Below are positions 1 through 6,945 of a stretch of DNA of 7,401 nt, one piece after another (the first letter of the stretch is position 1; the number at the start of each line of letters is the position of its first letter). Position numbers and translations under genes: made by a program. Source of the stretch: Azonexus sp. (GTDB lineage: Bacteria; Pseudomonadota; Gammaproteobacteria; Burkholderiales; Rhodocyclaceae); contig JAUYQT010000377.1 in NCBI GenBank assembly GCA_030697085.1, positions 1 to 7,401 on the forward strand, in the 5' to 3' direction. The notes under the pieces were generated by a model. That model did not search any database, had not been told where the DNA came from, and was given only the letters and a program-made list of their open reading frames with translations.

Positions 1-326
1 TGATTGACCTGTCCTGCCGCTTCGGCGGCAAGACCACCGAAGTGGCACGCCGGGCCTGTATTGTGATCGTTGAAATGAACGAGGGCGATATCAAACAGGG
101 TATTGGTGTGATGGTTGATGCGGTTTCCGAGGTCCTGGAAATCGCGCAGGCGGAAATTGAGCCGCCACCCAGTTTCGGGGCTAAAATCCGCACCGATTTC
201 ATCTCCGGCATGGGCAAGGTGAATGGCAAATTCGTCATTCTTCTCGATGTGGCCCGTGTCCTGTCGGTTGAAGAAATCGCCATGCTGACGCATGTCACCG
301 ACGCAAACAGCGGCGAAACGGCCTAG
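1..326 (+). CDS. cheW: CheW chemotaxis coupling protein, C-terminal part (5' end outside window)
   Basis: This is the C-terminal 107 residues of a CheW-type adaptor. CheW links methyl-accepting receptors to the histidine kinase CheA at the inner face of the membrane. The reading frame is open from base 3; bases 1-2 belong to a codon that starts before the window, so the true start is not visible. The visible part begins with a typical CheW strand (IDLSCRFGG). It continues with a hydrophobic strand (ACIVIVEMN), the GVMVDAVSEVLEI strand seen in most CheW proteins, and ends with the FISGMGKVNGKFVILLDVAR stretch typical of CheW subdomain 2. The TAG stop is at 324-326. It lies in front of cheD, cheR and cheB, which supports a chemotaxis role. 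A CheW-like domain at the end of a longer CheV or CheA protein is possible in principle. However, CheA would not be expected to end this way, and CheV carries its receiver domain after CheW, so a stand-alone CheW is most likely. Confidence 0.93.
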   Translation, partial: IDLSCRFGGKTTEVARRACIVIVEMNEGDIKQGIGVMVDAVSEVLEIAQAEIEPPPSFGAKIRTDFISGMGKVNGKFVILLDVARVLSVEEIAMLTHVTDANSGETA

Positions 327-332
327 TCATTC

Positions 333-366
333 GAGCATGACTCCTGCTACCGTGGGAGTCATGTTT
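333..366 (+). terminator. Strong hairpin after cheW, possible weak terminator or attenuator
   Basis: Bases 336-344 (CATGACTCC) pair perfectly with 355-363 (GGAGTCATG). Two G-U pairs and one C-G pair extend the stem inwards to 347/352, closing a 4-base loop (TACC). The stem begins 9 bases after the cheW stop, the usual place for an intrinsic terminator. The tail is only TTTCTG, a short U-tract, so termination is probably partial. It could lower expression of cheD-cheR-cheB relative to cheW, or protect the 3' end of the upstream mRNA. The hairpin is seen directly; its function is inferred. Confidence 0.45.
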
Positions 367-398
367 CTGCCGGCCGGCCGATTTCTTATCAAAGTTAA

Positions 399-1001
399 AT
401 GGTCGATTACACCTCCCTACCCTCGCGTGAAATCGAGCGCCTTTCCCGCAATATCAAACCCGGCGAATGGGCGATTGAGCCAATAAGGCCAATTTCAACT
501 TTGCTCGGTTCCTGTGTCGCGGTCTGTCTTTACGACAGCGCCTTGCCGTTAGCCGGGATGAATCACTTCATGTTGCCGCAAATGAAAAAAGGCACCCATG
601 CCGATGAAGACATTCTGCTCGCTGGCGATGCCTGTATGGAAGCCTTGCTCAATGCCATGCTCAAACAGGGCGCAGCCAAGCACCGGATTAAAGCCAAGGC
701 CTTCGGCGGCGGCACAGTGATTGATGCCAATCGGCCGAACTCATTGTCGATTGGCAAACGTAATGCTGACTTTACGCACGAATGGCTGGACCGCGAAAAT
801 ATCCCACTGATCTGCTCCGACTTTCTCGGGCCGTGGTCACGCAAGGTTTTACTCGTGCCTCAAAATGGTGACGTCTATTGCAAGCGAGTCACCTCCAGCC
901 TGATCAATATTGAATCGCTACGCCGCGAAGAACTGGCTTACGCCAATTCGCTGCTCAATAAGGCGTCGACCGCAACCACTAACCGTATTGAGTTGTTTTA
1001 A
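399..1001 (+). CDS. cheD: CheD chemoreceptor glutamine deamidase
   Basis: CheD hydrolyses the side-chain amide of specific glutamines in chemoreceptor methylation regions, turning them into glutamates that CheR can methylate. In some species it also partners the phosphatase CheC. The 200-residue product has the family hallmark TLLGSCVAVCLYD at residues 34-46, with nucleophile Cys39. Its catalytic partner His56 lies in AGMNHFMLP, and the 17-residue Cys-His spacing matches the Thermotoga enzyme. The AFGGG motif (residues 102-106) is also typical. The ATG at 399 follows directly on an in-frame TAA, so no upstream start is possible, although the ribosome-binding site is weak (AAAG at 391-394). 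The stop codon shares one base with the cheR ATG (TAATG), implying translational coupling. No CheC gene is present in the window, so a plain deamidase role is most likely. Confidence 0.95.
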   Translation: MVDYTSLPSREIERLSRNIKPGEWAIEPIRPISTLLGSCVAVCLYDSALPLAGMNHFMLPQMKKGTHADEDILLAGDACMEALLNAMLKQGAAKHRIKAKAFGGGTVIDANRPNSLSIGKRNADFTHEWLDRENIPLICSDFLGPWSRKVLLVPQNGDVYCKRVTSSLINIESLRREELAYANSLLNKASTATTNRIELF

Positions 1002-1810
1002 TGAGCGAATCAATGATTACTGATCAGGAATTCGCCCTCTTCCAGCGGCTGATCTACAAAATCGCCGGGATCAGCCTTTCCGACGTGAAAAAAGTGCTGC
1101 TCGTTGGCCGCCTGCAGAAACGCCTGCGTCACTACAATTTCGATACTTTCTCGCAGTATTACCGCATGCTGGCCAGCGGAAATGCACCGGATGAGTTGCA
1201 GACGATGGTTGATCTGCTGACCACCAATGAGACTTATTTTTTCCGCGAGCCCAAGCATTTTGATTTTCTACGCGATGAAATCTTGCTCAAATGGCGCAGC
1301 CCAACCACCTTTCGCGTCTGGAGTGCCGCCAGTTCGAGCGGCGAAGAAGCCTACACGCTGGCGATGATGCTGGCCGAACATCTGCCCAACAAGCCATGGG
1401 AGATCGTCGGTTCCGACATCAGTACACAGGTTCTGGAAAAGGCCCGGCGCGGCCATTATCCACTCAATCGTATCGAAGGAATTCCGCCTAAATTTTTGAG
1501 CAAATATTGCCTCAAGGGTGTCCGCTCACAAGCCAACACGCTGCTGATTTCGAATGAATTACGCAGCCAGGTCAGTTTTCAACAGGTCAATCTGACCTTG
1601 CCGGTAGACCGTTCTCTCGGGATGTTCGAGGTTATTTTTCTGCGTAACGTGATGATCTATTTCGACATGGAAACCAAACGCAAAGTCGTGAACAACCTCT
1701 TGCCGCATCTGGTTCCCGGCGGCCATTTCATCATCGGCCACTCAGAAACCCTGAACGGCCTGGATAGCGCACTGACCGCGATGCGCCCAACAATTTATCG
1801 GAAGCCATAA
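1001..1810 (+). CDS. cheR: CheR chemoreceptor glutamate methyltransferase
   Basis: CheR transfers methyl groups from S-adenosylmethionine to glutamates on chemoreceptors in the cytoplasm, opposing CheB and setting the adaptation level. The 269-residue product has an N-terminal helical domain (about residues 1-75). The conserved [10 protein letters not shown] segment follows at 74-83. The Rossmann-type methyltransferase core comes next: SAM-binding SAASSSGEE at 108-116, the acidic residue Asp139 in IVGSDIS, the FLRNVMIYF segment at 213-221, and GHSETL at 246-251. Length is close to the E. coli enzyme (286). No TPR extension is present. The ATG overlaps the cheD stop by one base and has no good Shine-Dalgarno sequence, so translation probably depends on ribosomes finishing cheD. 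A second in-frame ATG at 1013 is a less likely start. FLRNV carries Leu where many homologues have Cys, a minor variation. Confidence 0.96.
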   Translation: MSESMITDQEFALFQRLIYKIAGISLSDVKKVLLVGRLQKRLRHYNFDTFSQYYRMLASGNAPDELQTMVDLLTTNETYFFREPKHFDFLRDEILLKWRSPTTFRVWSAASSSGEEAYTLAMMLAEHLPNKPWEIVGSDISTQVLEKARRGHYPLNRIEGIPPKFLSKYCLKGVRSQANTLLISNELRSQVSFQQVNLTLPVDRSLGMFEVIFLRNVMIYFDMETKRKVVNNLLPHLVPGGHFIIGHSETLNGLDSALTAMRPTIYRKP

Positions 1811-1812
1811 GC

Positions 1813-2907
1813 ATGGCAGAGCCCATAAAAGTAATGATCATTGATGACTCGGCGCTGGTGCGTCAGGTCGTCTCGCAGGCGCTGGCCAAAGAGCCGGGTA
1901 TCGAAGTCATTGCCACGGCCTCCGACCCGATTTTTGCCATTGAAAAATTGCGCGTCCAATGGCCGGATGTGATTGTGCTCGACATCGAAATGCCGCGCAT
2001 GGACGGCATTTCATTCCTGCGCAAAGTAATGACTGAACGCCCAACGCCGGTCATTATCTGCTCCTCGCTGGCTGAAAATGGCGCTCAGGCGACCTTTGAT
2101 GCAATGGCAGCAGGCGCCATCAGCATTATCACCAAGCCCAAGGCCGGGCTGAAATCCTTTCTTGAAGATGCTTCCAATGACATTGTGCAAGCCATCCGCA
2201 CCGCTGCCCGCGCCAACCTGCGCGCTTTGCCCCGCGGTGGCGTAGCGGCCACGCCCAACTTGCACCGCCCGAAACTTTCGGCTGACCATGTCATCACCTC
2301 CGGAGGCCCAACGGCAATGGCGCGGACCACAGACCAGCTGATTGCCATTGGCACCTCAACCGGCGGCACTCAGGCGCTGGAGGCGATCCTGACACGACTC
2401 CCGGCCACCTGCCTGGGTATTGTCATCGTCCAGCACATGCCGGAAAAATTCACCGCCATGTTTGCCGAGCGCTTGAACACCCTTTGTGAAATTGAAGTGC
2501 GGGAAGGCCGGAATGGTGACCGAATTATGCCCGGCCGTGCCCTGATCGCGCCCGGCGGCAAACACATGATGCTGAAACGCAGCGGTGCCCAATATCTCGT
2601 CGAAGTCGTCGATGGGCCGCTGGTCAATCGCCATAAGCCGTCAGTCGACGTCCTTTTTCGCTCAGTTGCCAAATTCGCGGGCGCCAACGCGCTGGGCATC
2701 ATCATGACCGGCATGGGCGACGATGGCGCCCGCGGTTTAAAGGAAATGCATGATGCCGGTTCCGAGACCATCGCTCAGGACGAGGCCAGTTGTGTCGTTT
2801 TCGGTATGCCAAAAGAGGCAATCAAACTGGGTGGCGTCGATCAGATACTACCGCTCAGCCGTATTCCCGACGCCATGCTGACTTATACGCGTAAAAGCAA
2901 TCGTTAA
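1813..2907 (+). CDS. cheB: CheB response regulator, protein-glutamate methylesterase
   Basis: CheB removes methyl groups from receptor glutamates once phosphorylated by CheA, giving the feedback arm of chemotactic adaptation. Residues 1-125 form a receiver domain: the acidic pair Asp11-Asp12, phosphoacceptor Asp57 in [13 protein letters not shown], the Ser84/Ser85 switch region and Lys108 in ITKPK. A linker of roughly 45 residues follows. The methylesterase domain (from about 173) has the nucleophile Ser182 in [10 protein letters not shown], His208 in VQHMP and Asp304 in [11 protein letters not shown], matching the Ser-His-Asp triad of the Salmonella enzyme. The C-terminal [11 protein letters not shown] segment is also typical. 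Its 364 residues compare with 349 in E. coli. The gene starts 2 bases after the cheR stop, with a good GGAAG Shine-Dalgarno at 1800-1804, so it is the third gene of the cheD-cheR-cheB unit. No gene follows in the same tight arrangement. Confidence 0.97.
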   Translation: MAEPIKVMIIDDSALVRQVVSQALAKEPGIEVIATASDPIFAIEKLRVQWPDVIVLDIEMPRMDGISFLRKVMTERPTPVIICSSLAENGAQATFDAMAAGAISIITKPKAGLKSFLEDASNDIVQAIRTAARANLRALPRGGVAATPNLHRPKLSADHVITSGGPTAMARTTDQLIAIGTSTGGTQALEAILTRLPATCLGIVIVQHMPEKFTAMFAERLNTLCEIEVREGRNGDRIMPGRALIAPGGKHMMLKRSGAQYLVEVVDGPLVNRHKPSVDVLFRSVAKFAGANALGIIMTGMGDDGARGLKEMHDAGSETIAQDEASCVVFGMPKEAIKLGGVDQILPLSRIPDAMLTYTRKSNR

Positions 2908-3008
2908 AAGCCTTCCACTTGCTTTGAGCCAAGCAACGGAGAACCTAAAGCCGGACGAGCCGGAAAAACAAAGGACTTCGACGCCTGCCTTCAACCGAGG
3001 ATTCCAGG
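2908..3008 (+). other. Intergenic spacer cheB-mak, no clear terminator
   Basis: This 101-base gap separates the chemotaxis genes from the sugar-kinase group. It holds a 6-bp inverted repeat (TTGCTT 2919-2924 / AAGCAA 2931-2936) without a following T-run, so it is not a convincing terminator. A direct repeat AGCCGGA occurs at 2949-2955 and 2958-2964. A weak promoter-like pair is TTGAGC (2924-2929) and TAAAGC (2946-2951), poorly matched to consensus. The clear signal is the Shine-Dalgarno GAGG at 2997-3000, 8 bases before the next ATG. Whether transcription runs through from cheB is undecided. Confidence 0.4.
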
Positions 3009-3914
3009 ATGAAACAGCCAATTCGCCTCGGCGTTGACCTGGGCGGCAGCAAGATCGAAATCATTGCGCTCGATGCTCAGGGCGGCCAACTTTTGCGGCA
3101 CCGTATCGCCACGCCACAGGGTGATTATCGGGCAACGCTGCAGGCCATTACCCAGCTGGTCAGAGATAGCGAGAACCAGCTCGGCCAGACCGGCACGCTC
3201 GGTGTTGGCATTCCCGGCGCCGAATCCCTGGCCAGCGGCCTAATCAAAAATGCCAATTCGACCTGCCTGATCGGCCAGCCCCTGCGTCAGGATTTGCAGA
3301 CGTTGTTGCAGCGGCCGATTCGGCTGGCCAACGATGCCAACTGCTTTGCCCTGTCGGAAGCGGTCGATGGCAGTGGCCGTACGGCCGAAATTGTCTTCGG
3401 CGTCATTCTCGGCACCGGGATCGGTGGCGGCATTGTCATCGGACAACAAGTGCTGACCGGCGCCAACGCCATCGCCGGCGAATGGGGGCACAATCCGCTT
3501 CCGGCGCTACGGCCTGAAGATTTTCCCCAGCCCGCCTGTTATTGCGGGCGATCGGGCTGCATCGAAACTTATCTCTCCGGCCCGGCGCTGGCCGCTGACC
3601 ACTACCGCCACAGCGGGCAAAATCTGACTTCTGAAGCAATCGAGCAGCGCGCTAACGCCGGTGACGCCGCTTGCGAAGCAACGCTGCAACGTTACGAAAG
3701 GCGTCTTGGCCGCGCTCTGGCGGGAGTCATCAACATTCTCGACCCGGAGATCATTGTCCTCGGTGGCGGATTGTCGAAAATGGCGCGCCTGTATCGAAAT
3801 TTGCCCGATTGCTGCGGTCAACACGTCTTTTCCGATGTTTTTAACACCCGGATAGTGCCACCACAACATGGGGATTCCTCGGGGGTACGCGGCGCGGCGT
3901 GGTTGTGGAATTGA
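3009..3914 (+). CDS. mak: ROK-family sugar kinase, probable fructokinase (Mak-like)
   Basis: ROK kinases phosphorylate free sugars with ATP in the cytoplasm; E. coli Mak makes fructose 6-phosphate from fructose. The 301-residue product starts with the phosphate-binding DLGGSK loop (residues 10-15). NANSTCLIGQPL (81-92) and LANDANCFALSEAVDG (106-121) follow; the latter contains the likely catalytic base Asp109. The glycine-rich GTGIGGG is at 135-141 and GEWGHNPLP at 157-165. The ROK zinc site CYCGRSGCIE (177-186) supplies three Cys ligands alongside His161. The C-terminal segments NILDPEIIVLGGG and HGDSSGVRGAAWLW resemble E. coli Mak closely, and the length (302 in Mak) agrees. A good Shine-Dalgarno GAGG supports the ATG. 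A different hexose substrate, such as glucose, mannose or N-acetylglucosamine, is possible because ROK kinases can be promiscuous. The downstream MOSC gene follows in the same frame after 18 bases. Confidence 0.9.
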   Translation: MKQPIRLGVDLGGSKIEIIALDAQGGQLLRHRIATPQGDYRATLQAITQLVRDSENQLGQTGTLGVGIPGAESLASGLIKNANSTCLIGQPLRQDLQTLLQRPIRLANDANCFALSEAVDGSGRTAEIVFGVILGTGIGGGIVIGQQVLTGANAIAGEWGHNPLPALRPEDFPQPACYCGRSGCIETYLSGPALAADHYRHSGQNLTSEAIEQRANAGDAACEATLQRYERRLGRALAGVINILDPEIIVLGGGLSKMARLYRNLPDCCGQHVFSDVFNTRIVPPQHGDSSGVRGAAWLWN

Positions 3915-3932
3915 TGGCAAAATCGCGCCACC

Positions 3933-4631
3933 ATGGCAAAAACTTCCCTCTTCACCGGCGGCATCCGCCCTCTCCCTGAATCCGGCCGGCCAACCGGCAT
4001 CTACAAACAGCCCGTCACCCAACGCGTTGCAATCGGTCCGGAAGGTTTCACTGGCGACCAGCAGGCCGACCGGCGCGTCCACGGTGGGCCGGAAAAAGCG
4101 GTCCATCTCTACCCGGCGCGGCACTATGCCAAGCTCGCCGCACAGTTTCCCGAGGCCGCAGCGCAACTGATTCCCGGTAGCCTCGGCGAAAATATCTCAA
4201 CGCCGGATCTCGACGAAAACGATGTCCGGATTGGGGACATCTACCAACTTGGCAGCGCCCGCCTGCAAGTCTGCCAGCCACGAAATCCCTGCTGGAAAAT
4301 TGACGAACGCTTTGCCGTCGACGGCATGGCCGCCTTCATTGCCGAACATCGACTGACCGGCTGGTATTGGCGCGTCGTCACACTCGGCGAAGTTGCGCCG
4401 GAGGATGAATTGAAACTCGAGCACGCCGCCCCGGATGCGATGACCCTGGCTGCTGCCATGCAGCTCTGGCAAACCCACCGCCCGTCACTGACCGAGCTGG
4501 AAAAACTCGCTGCAACGCCCGGCATCGCCAGCCACTGGCAGCAAAAAATTGAAAATCGTTGCCAGTGGCTACGACAAAACATTGAGGCACCAATCCCACC
4601 TGCATTTCATCCGAAGCCGGAACAGCCATGA
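3933..4631 (+). CDS. MOSC-domain protein, YiiM-like
   Basis: The 232-residue product resembles E. coli YiiM (224 residues), a molybdenum-cofactor-using protein that reduces N-hydroxylated purines such as 6-hydroxylaminopurine. MOSC domains share ancestry with the C-terminal domain of Moco sulfurases. Key segments are YTG-like LFTGGIRPLPESGRPTGIYK at the N-terminus, GDQQADRRVHGGPEKAVHLY (41-60), SLGENIST (83-90), IGDIYQLG (100-107) and QPRNPC (115-120). The last carries Cys120 at the position of the conserved MOSC cysteine, a likely molybdenum ligand. Residues from about 167 form the small helical C-terminal domain (3-alpha domain) typical of this subfamily. The ATG at 3933 lacks a Shine-Dalgarno sequence. 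The stop overlaps the MFS gene start (ATGA), so those two are translationally coupled. Family assignment is confident; the substrate is inferred from YiiM. Confidence 0.88.
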   Translation: MAKTSLFTGGIRPLPESGRPTGIYKQPVTQRVAIGPEGFTGDQQADRRVHGGPEKAVHLYPARHYAKLAAQFPEAAAQLIPGSLGENISTPDLDENDVRIGDIYQLGSARLQVCQPRNPCWKIDERFAVDGMAAFIAEHRLTGWYWRVVTLGEVAPEDELKLEHAAPDAMTLAAAMQLWQTHRPSLTELEKLAATPGIASHWQQKIENRCQWLRQNIEAPIPPAFHPKPEQP

Positions 4632-5869
4632 CCCATTCTGATACCCGCGGCCTGTGGCTCAGGCTCTTCCTGCCATTTGCCGCCGGCTATTTCCTTTCCT
4701 ATTTGTACCGCACGGCCAACGCCGTCATCGGCCCGGTCCTCGCGCGCGAACTTGATCTCGGCGACAACGCACTCGGCCTGCTCACCAGCACCTATTTTCT
4801 CGCTTTCGGCGCGGCCCAACTGCCCCTCGGCATGTTGCTCGACCGCTTCGGCCCGCGCCGGGTCGAAGCCGGTTTGTTACTGTTGGCGGCTTCCGGCGCT
4901 GCGATCTTTGCCATTTCGGACACGCTAGGTGGCCTGGCCAGTGGCCGCGCGCTGATCGGTCTTGGCGTTTCCGCCTGCCTGATGGCTTCATTCAAGGCAT
5001 TTTCCCAATGGTTTCCACCCGAACGCCAAGCTTCGCTAACCGGCTGGATCATGGCCTCCGGCGGCCTCGGCGCGCTTGCTGCCGCCAAGCCACTGGAACT
5101 GGCACTCGGCTTCGCCAGCTGGCGTGAAATCGCCCTCGGACTGGCCGCCGCCACCTTGCTCGTTGCTACCTTGCTCTGGTTTCTCGTGCCGGACAAAGCA
5201 AACGAGACCAAAGGCGCCGGTCTGGCCGAGCAACTGGCCGGCGTTAAAAGAATTTTTTCCAGCCGACATTTCTGGCGTTATGCCCCGATGGGCTTCTGGT
5301 TCACGGGTGGCTTCATGGCCGTCCAGGGCCTCTGGGCCTCGCGCTGGATGTCGGTGCTGGAAGGCATGGACGGCGCAGCGATTGCGCTGCGTTTGACCTG
5401 GATTAGCGGCGCCATGCTGGCCGGTTTCCTGTTCATGGGATTTTTCGCGACCAAACTCGTGCACCGCGGCATCAAGCTGGAGAAAATTTATCTCGGTGCG
5501 ATGATCATGGCGATTTCTCTGCTGGCGCTAATCAGCAGCCTGCCCACCTTTGCCGGCAATCTGCTTTGGCCAATTCTCGGCATCTGCTTCTCGCTCTCCA
5601 ATGTTTCCTACTCCCTGGTCGCCCAGGCCTTCCCGCCGAGCCTTTCAGGACGGGCGAACACCTCATTGAACCTGCTCGTCTTCGCCGGCGCTTTTGGCCT
5701 GCAATGGGGCATCGGTGGCCTGGTCGCCGGCCTCGAAGCAGGTGGCTGGGCGACCGATGCCGCCTTCCGCGCTGCCTTCTTCGTTCTATTGGGCGGCCAA
5801 CTCCTTGCTCTCGGCTGGATGTTCATCGAATCGCCACAGAGTTCGGAGCGGTCTGACGCCCGGATTTAG
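4628..5869 (+). CDS. MFS transporter, 12 membrane helices, substrate unknown
   Basis: This is a 413-residue integral inner-membrane protein of the major facilitator superfamily, probably driven by a proton gradient. Hydrophobic stretches fit 12 helices, approximately at 10-32, 48-70, 79-97, 103-125, 136-160, 166-187, 217-240, 256-276, 287-305, 311-331, 345-368 and 380-402. The MFS signature loop between helices 2 and 3 is clear (GMLLDRFGPRR, 68-78). A positively charged central loop (about 188-216) separates the two halves. The short C-terminal tail is hydrophilic. The ATG overlaps the MOSC stop by four bases (ATGA) and has a GGAA Shine-Dalgarno at 4619-4622, so the gene belongs to the same transcript as the MOSC gene. 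I do not recognise a substrate-specific subfamily. Import of a sugar for the nearby kinase, or export of a purine-like or toxic compound handled by the MOSC protein, are both only guesses. Confidence 0.88.
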   Translation: MTHSDTRGLWLRLFLPFAAGYFLSYLYRTANAVIGPVLARELDLGDNALGLLTSTYFLAFGAAQLPLGMLLDRFGPRRVEAGLLLLAASGAAIFAISDTLGGLASGRALIGLGVSACLMASFKAFSQWFPPERQASLTGWIMASGGLGALAAAKPLELALGFASWREIALGLAAATLLVATLLWFLVPDKANETKGAGLAEQLAGVKRIFSSRHFWRYAPMGFWFTGGFMAVQGLWASRWMSVLEGMDGAAIALRLTWISGAMLAGFLFMGFFATKLVHRGIKLEKIYLGAMIMAISLLALISSLPTFAGNLLWPILGICFSLSNVSYSLVAQAFPPSLSGRANTSLNLLVFAGAFGLQWGIGGLVAGLEAGGWATDAAFRAAFFVLLGGQLLALGWMFIESPQSSERSDARI

Positions 5870-5926
5870 CGCTCGTCAGGGAGTCACCAAGCCTTACGCG
5901 CTCTGCTGCTTTACGCCGCCTTCGCT
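5870..5926. other. Convergent intergenic region, no clear terminator
   Basis: The MFS gene (+) and the hemerythrin gene (-) end tail to tail here, 57 bases apart. A terminator serving both would be expected. I see only scattered short complementary GC-rich blocks (for example AGCGC near 5868-5872 and GCGCT near 5898-5902) with no adjacent T-run on either strand. Termination may be Rho-dependent or lie inside the opposite gene. Confidence 0.35.
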
Positions 5927-6796
5927 TCAACGCAAACCGGAAATCACTTTGGCAATGGACATATCTTCAACGACGATGTGGCGCAATAACCATTGGTGCA
6001 AAAAGCGAACCAGGAATGCGGCCGAGATATGCTGGTCGTGCCACTCCTCGATCTGACAGGAAAGTTCGGCGAGCAATTGTCGATGCTCATGGCTGTGTGC
6101 GGCAATGAGTTCAGCCGGGCAGCCCGTCATCAGCGCTTCCTCGCGGCAGAAATGAGCCTCCATCTCCTTGGCCAGAGCGATAAGGCGCTCCTCCATACGC
6201 GATCGCTGAGCCCCCTTGGCAAATAACAAAATGTCGTTATACAGGTTGATCAGATAACGGTGATCATCATCCATCAGCGAGTTACCGGTGGCCAGATTGG
6301 GCTGCCATTCAACACTCTGCATCTCGGAGAGGCGACGCTCATCGACACCAAACACCTGGTCAGTCGGCGGTGGTTTGACCTGCCCCGGAATTCGACGGTC
6401 ACGCGTGTCGACTTGCTGAGTAATGGCCTCACCGAGAAGTACATCGTGGGCCAGAATATGTCGCCGCAAATCACATTGCAGCAATCGCGCGACGCTAGCG
6501 AATGAACTCACACCTTGTTGCACATCGAGCACATGCTGCCGCAACTCGGCCAGAAACTGCTCGTGGTCAAGACGATGCGCTTCCCTAAGCGGATACTCGG
6601 CAGTGATCATCAGTTCATTTTGCTGGGTGAAATGTTCCTTCAACCGCTCTTCAAATGCTAAAAAAATCGATATGGCCGTCTGGCTGCTTGCTGTTGCCAG
6701 TTGATTCAGATCAGCAAAAATGGAGATCAGCTCATGGTCGAGCATGTGGATCCCGGTTGCCATATCCGGGGTCCATAAATTATTAAAAGTGTCCAT
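5927..6796 (-). CDS. Tandem hemerythrin-domain protein, first domain with incomplete di-iron site
   Basis: Bacterial hemerythrins are four-helix proteins that bind oxygen (sometimes NO) at a di-iron site made by five His, one Glu and one Asp. This 289-residue cytoplasmic protein has two such domains joined by a linker rich in charge and proline (about 125-160). The second domain (from Trp164) has every ligand: His179, His215 and Glu219 (HFCREE), His234 and His238 (HSHEH), His273 and Asp278 (HIVVED). The first domain (from Trp8) keeps His55, His74, His78, His113 and Asp118. It has Leu23 where the first His should be, exactly 15 residues after Trp8 as His179 is after Trp164. It also has Gln59 in place of the bridging Glu. 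No signal peptide or membrane helix is seen. The ribosome-binding site is weak (GGG about 7 bases upstream). Likely roles are oxygen sensing, storage or delivery, or NO protection. Confidence 0.9.
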   Translation of the reverse strand: MDTFNNLWTPDMATGIHMLDHELISIFADLNQLATASSQTAISIFLAFEERLKEHFTQQNELMITAEYPLREAHRLDHEQFLAELRQHVLDVQQGVSSFASVARLLQCDLRRHILAHDVLLGEAITQQVDTRDRRIPGQVKPPPTDQVFGVDERRLSEMQSVEWQPNLATGNSLMDDDHRYLINLYNDILLFAKGAQRSRMEERLIALAKEMEAHFCREEALMTGCPAELIAAHSHEHRQLLAELSCQIEEWHDQHISAAFLVRFLHQWLLRHIVVEDMSIAKVISGLR

Positions 6797-6941
6797 ATCG
6801 ACCCAAAAGACGAAAAAAGGAAAATCGAGAAGCCTCAGTTTATCTCAGGAAATCCGGATTAACCCTTTCCCGGCCAAGGTATTTGACTATTCAGCCATAC
6901 TAATTTCTGCGTCTTTATTCTAAAAATATCAGTCAGAACCC
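6797..6941 (-). other. AT-rich spacer upstream of the hemerythrin gene
   Basis: This 145-base gap lies between two - strand genes and is visibly more AT-rich than the flanking coding DNA, as expected for a promoter region. Read on the - strand it contains a sigma-70-like -10 element (annotated separately), a long pyrimidine-rich stretch just before the hemerythrin start, and no obvious FNR, sigma-28 or sigma-54 site. No terminator hairpin with a T-run is evident for the upstream calcium-binding gene. A TTGACT on the + strand at 6883-6888 has no partner -10. Confidence 0.5.
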
Positions 6942-6945
6942 TCAA
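6917..6945 (-). promoter_or_regulatory. Candidate sigma-70 promoter for the hemerythrin gene
   Basis: On the - strand, TTGAGG (6945-6940, 4 of 6 consensus -35 bases) is followed after exactly 17 bases by TAGAAT (6922-6917, 5 of 6 consensus -10 bases). The -35 element overlaps the stop codon of the upstream calcium-binding gene. Transcription would start near 6910, leaving a leader of about 113 bases before the hemerythrin ATG. Assigned by eye from consensus and spacing; no experimental support. Confidence 0.35.

Noticed and set aside
2370..2771. 133-codon open frame on the - strand inside cheB
   Set aside because: It lies entirely within the methylesterase domain of cheB. The composition is Ser/Pro/Arg-rich, without a domain or ribosome-binding site.
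2919..2936. 6-bp inverted repeat after cheB as a terminator
   Set aside because: The stem is short and AT-rich, and no T-run follows, so it does not meet the usual criteria for an intrinsic terminator.
3927..3936. GCCACCATGG, identical to a eukaryotic Kozak consensus, at the MOSC start
   Set aside because: The surrounding genes are plainly bacterial and native to the region, with no sign of a synthetic or eukaryotic construct, so this is coincidence.
3507..4166. Long open frame of 219 codons on the - strand across the kinase-MOSC junction
   Set aside because: It is antisense to two confidently identified genes, and its translation is low-complexity Arg/Gly/Ala-rich with no recognisable motif. 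High GC at third codon positions commonly creates such shadows.
6883..6888. TTGACT on the + strand as a promoter -35
   Set aside because: No -10-like hexamer lies 16-18 bases downstream, and there is no + strand gene to serve.
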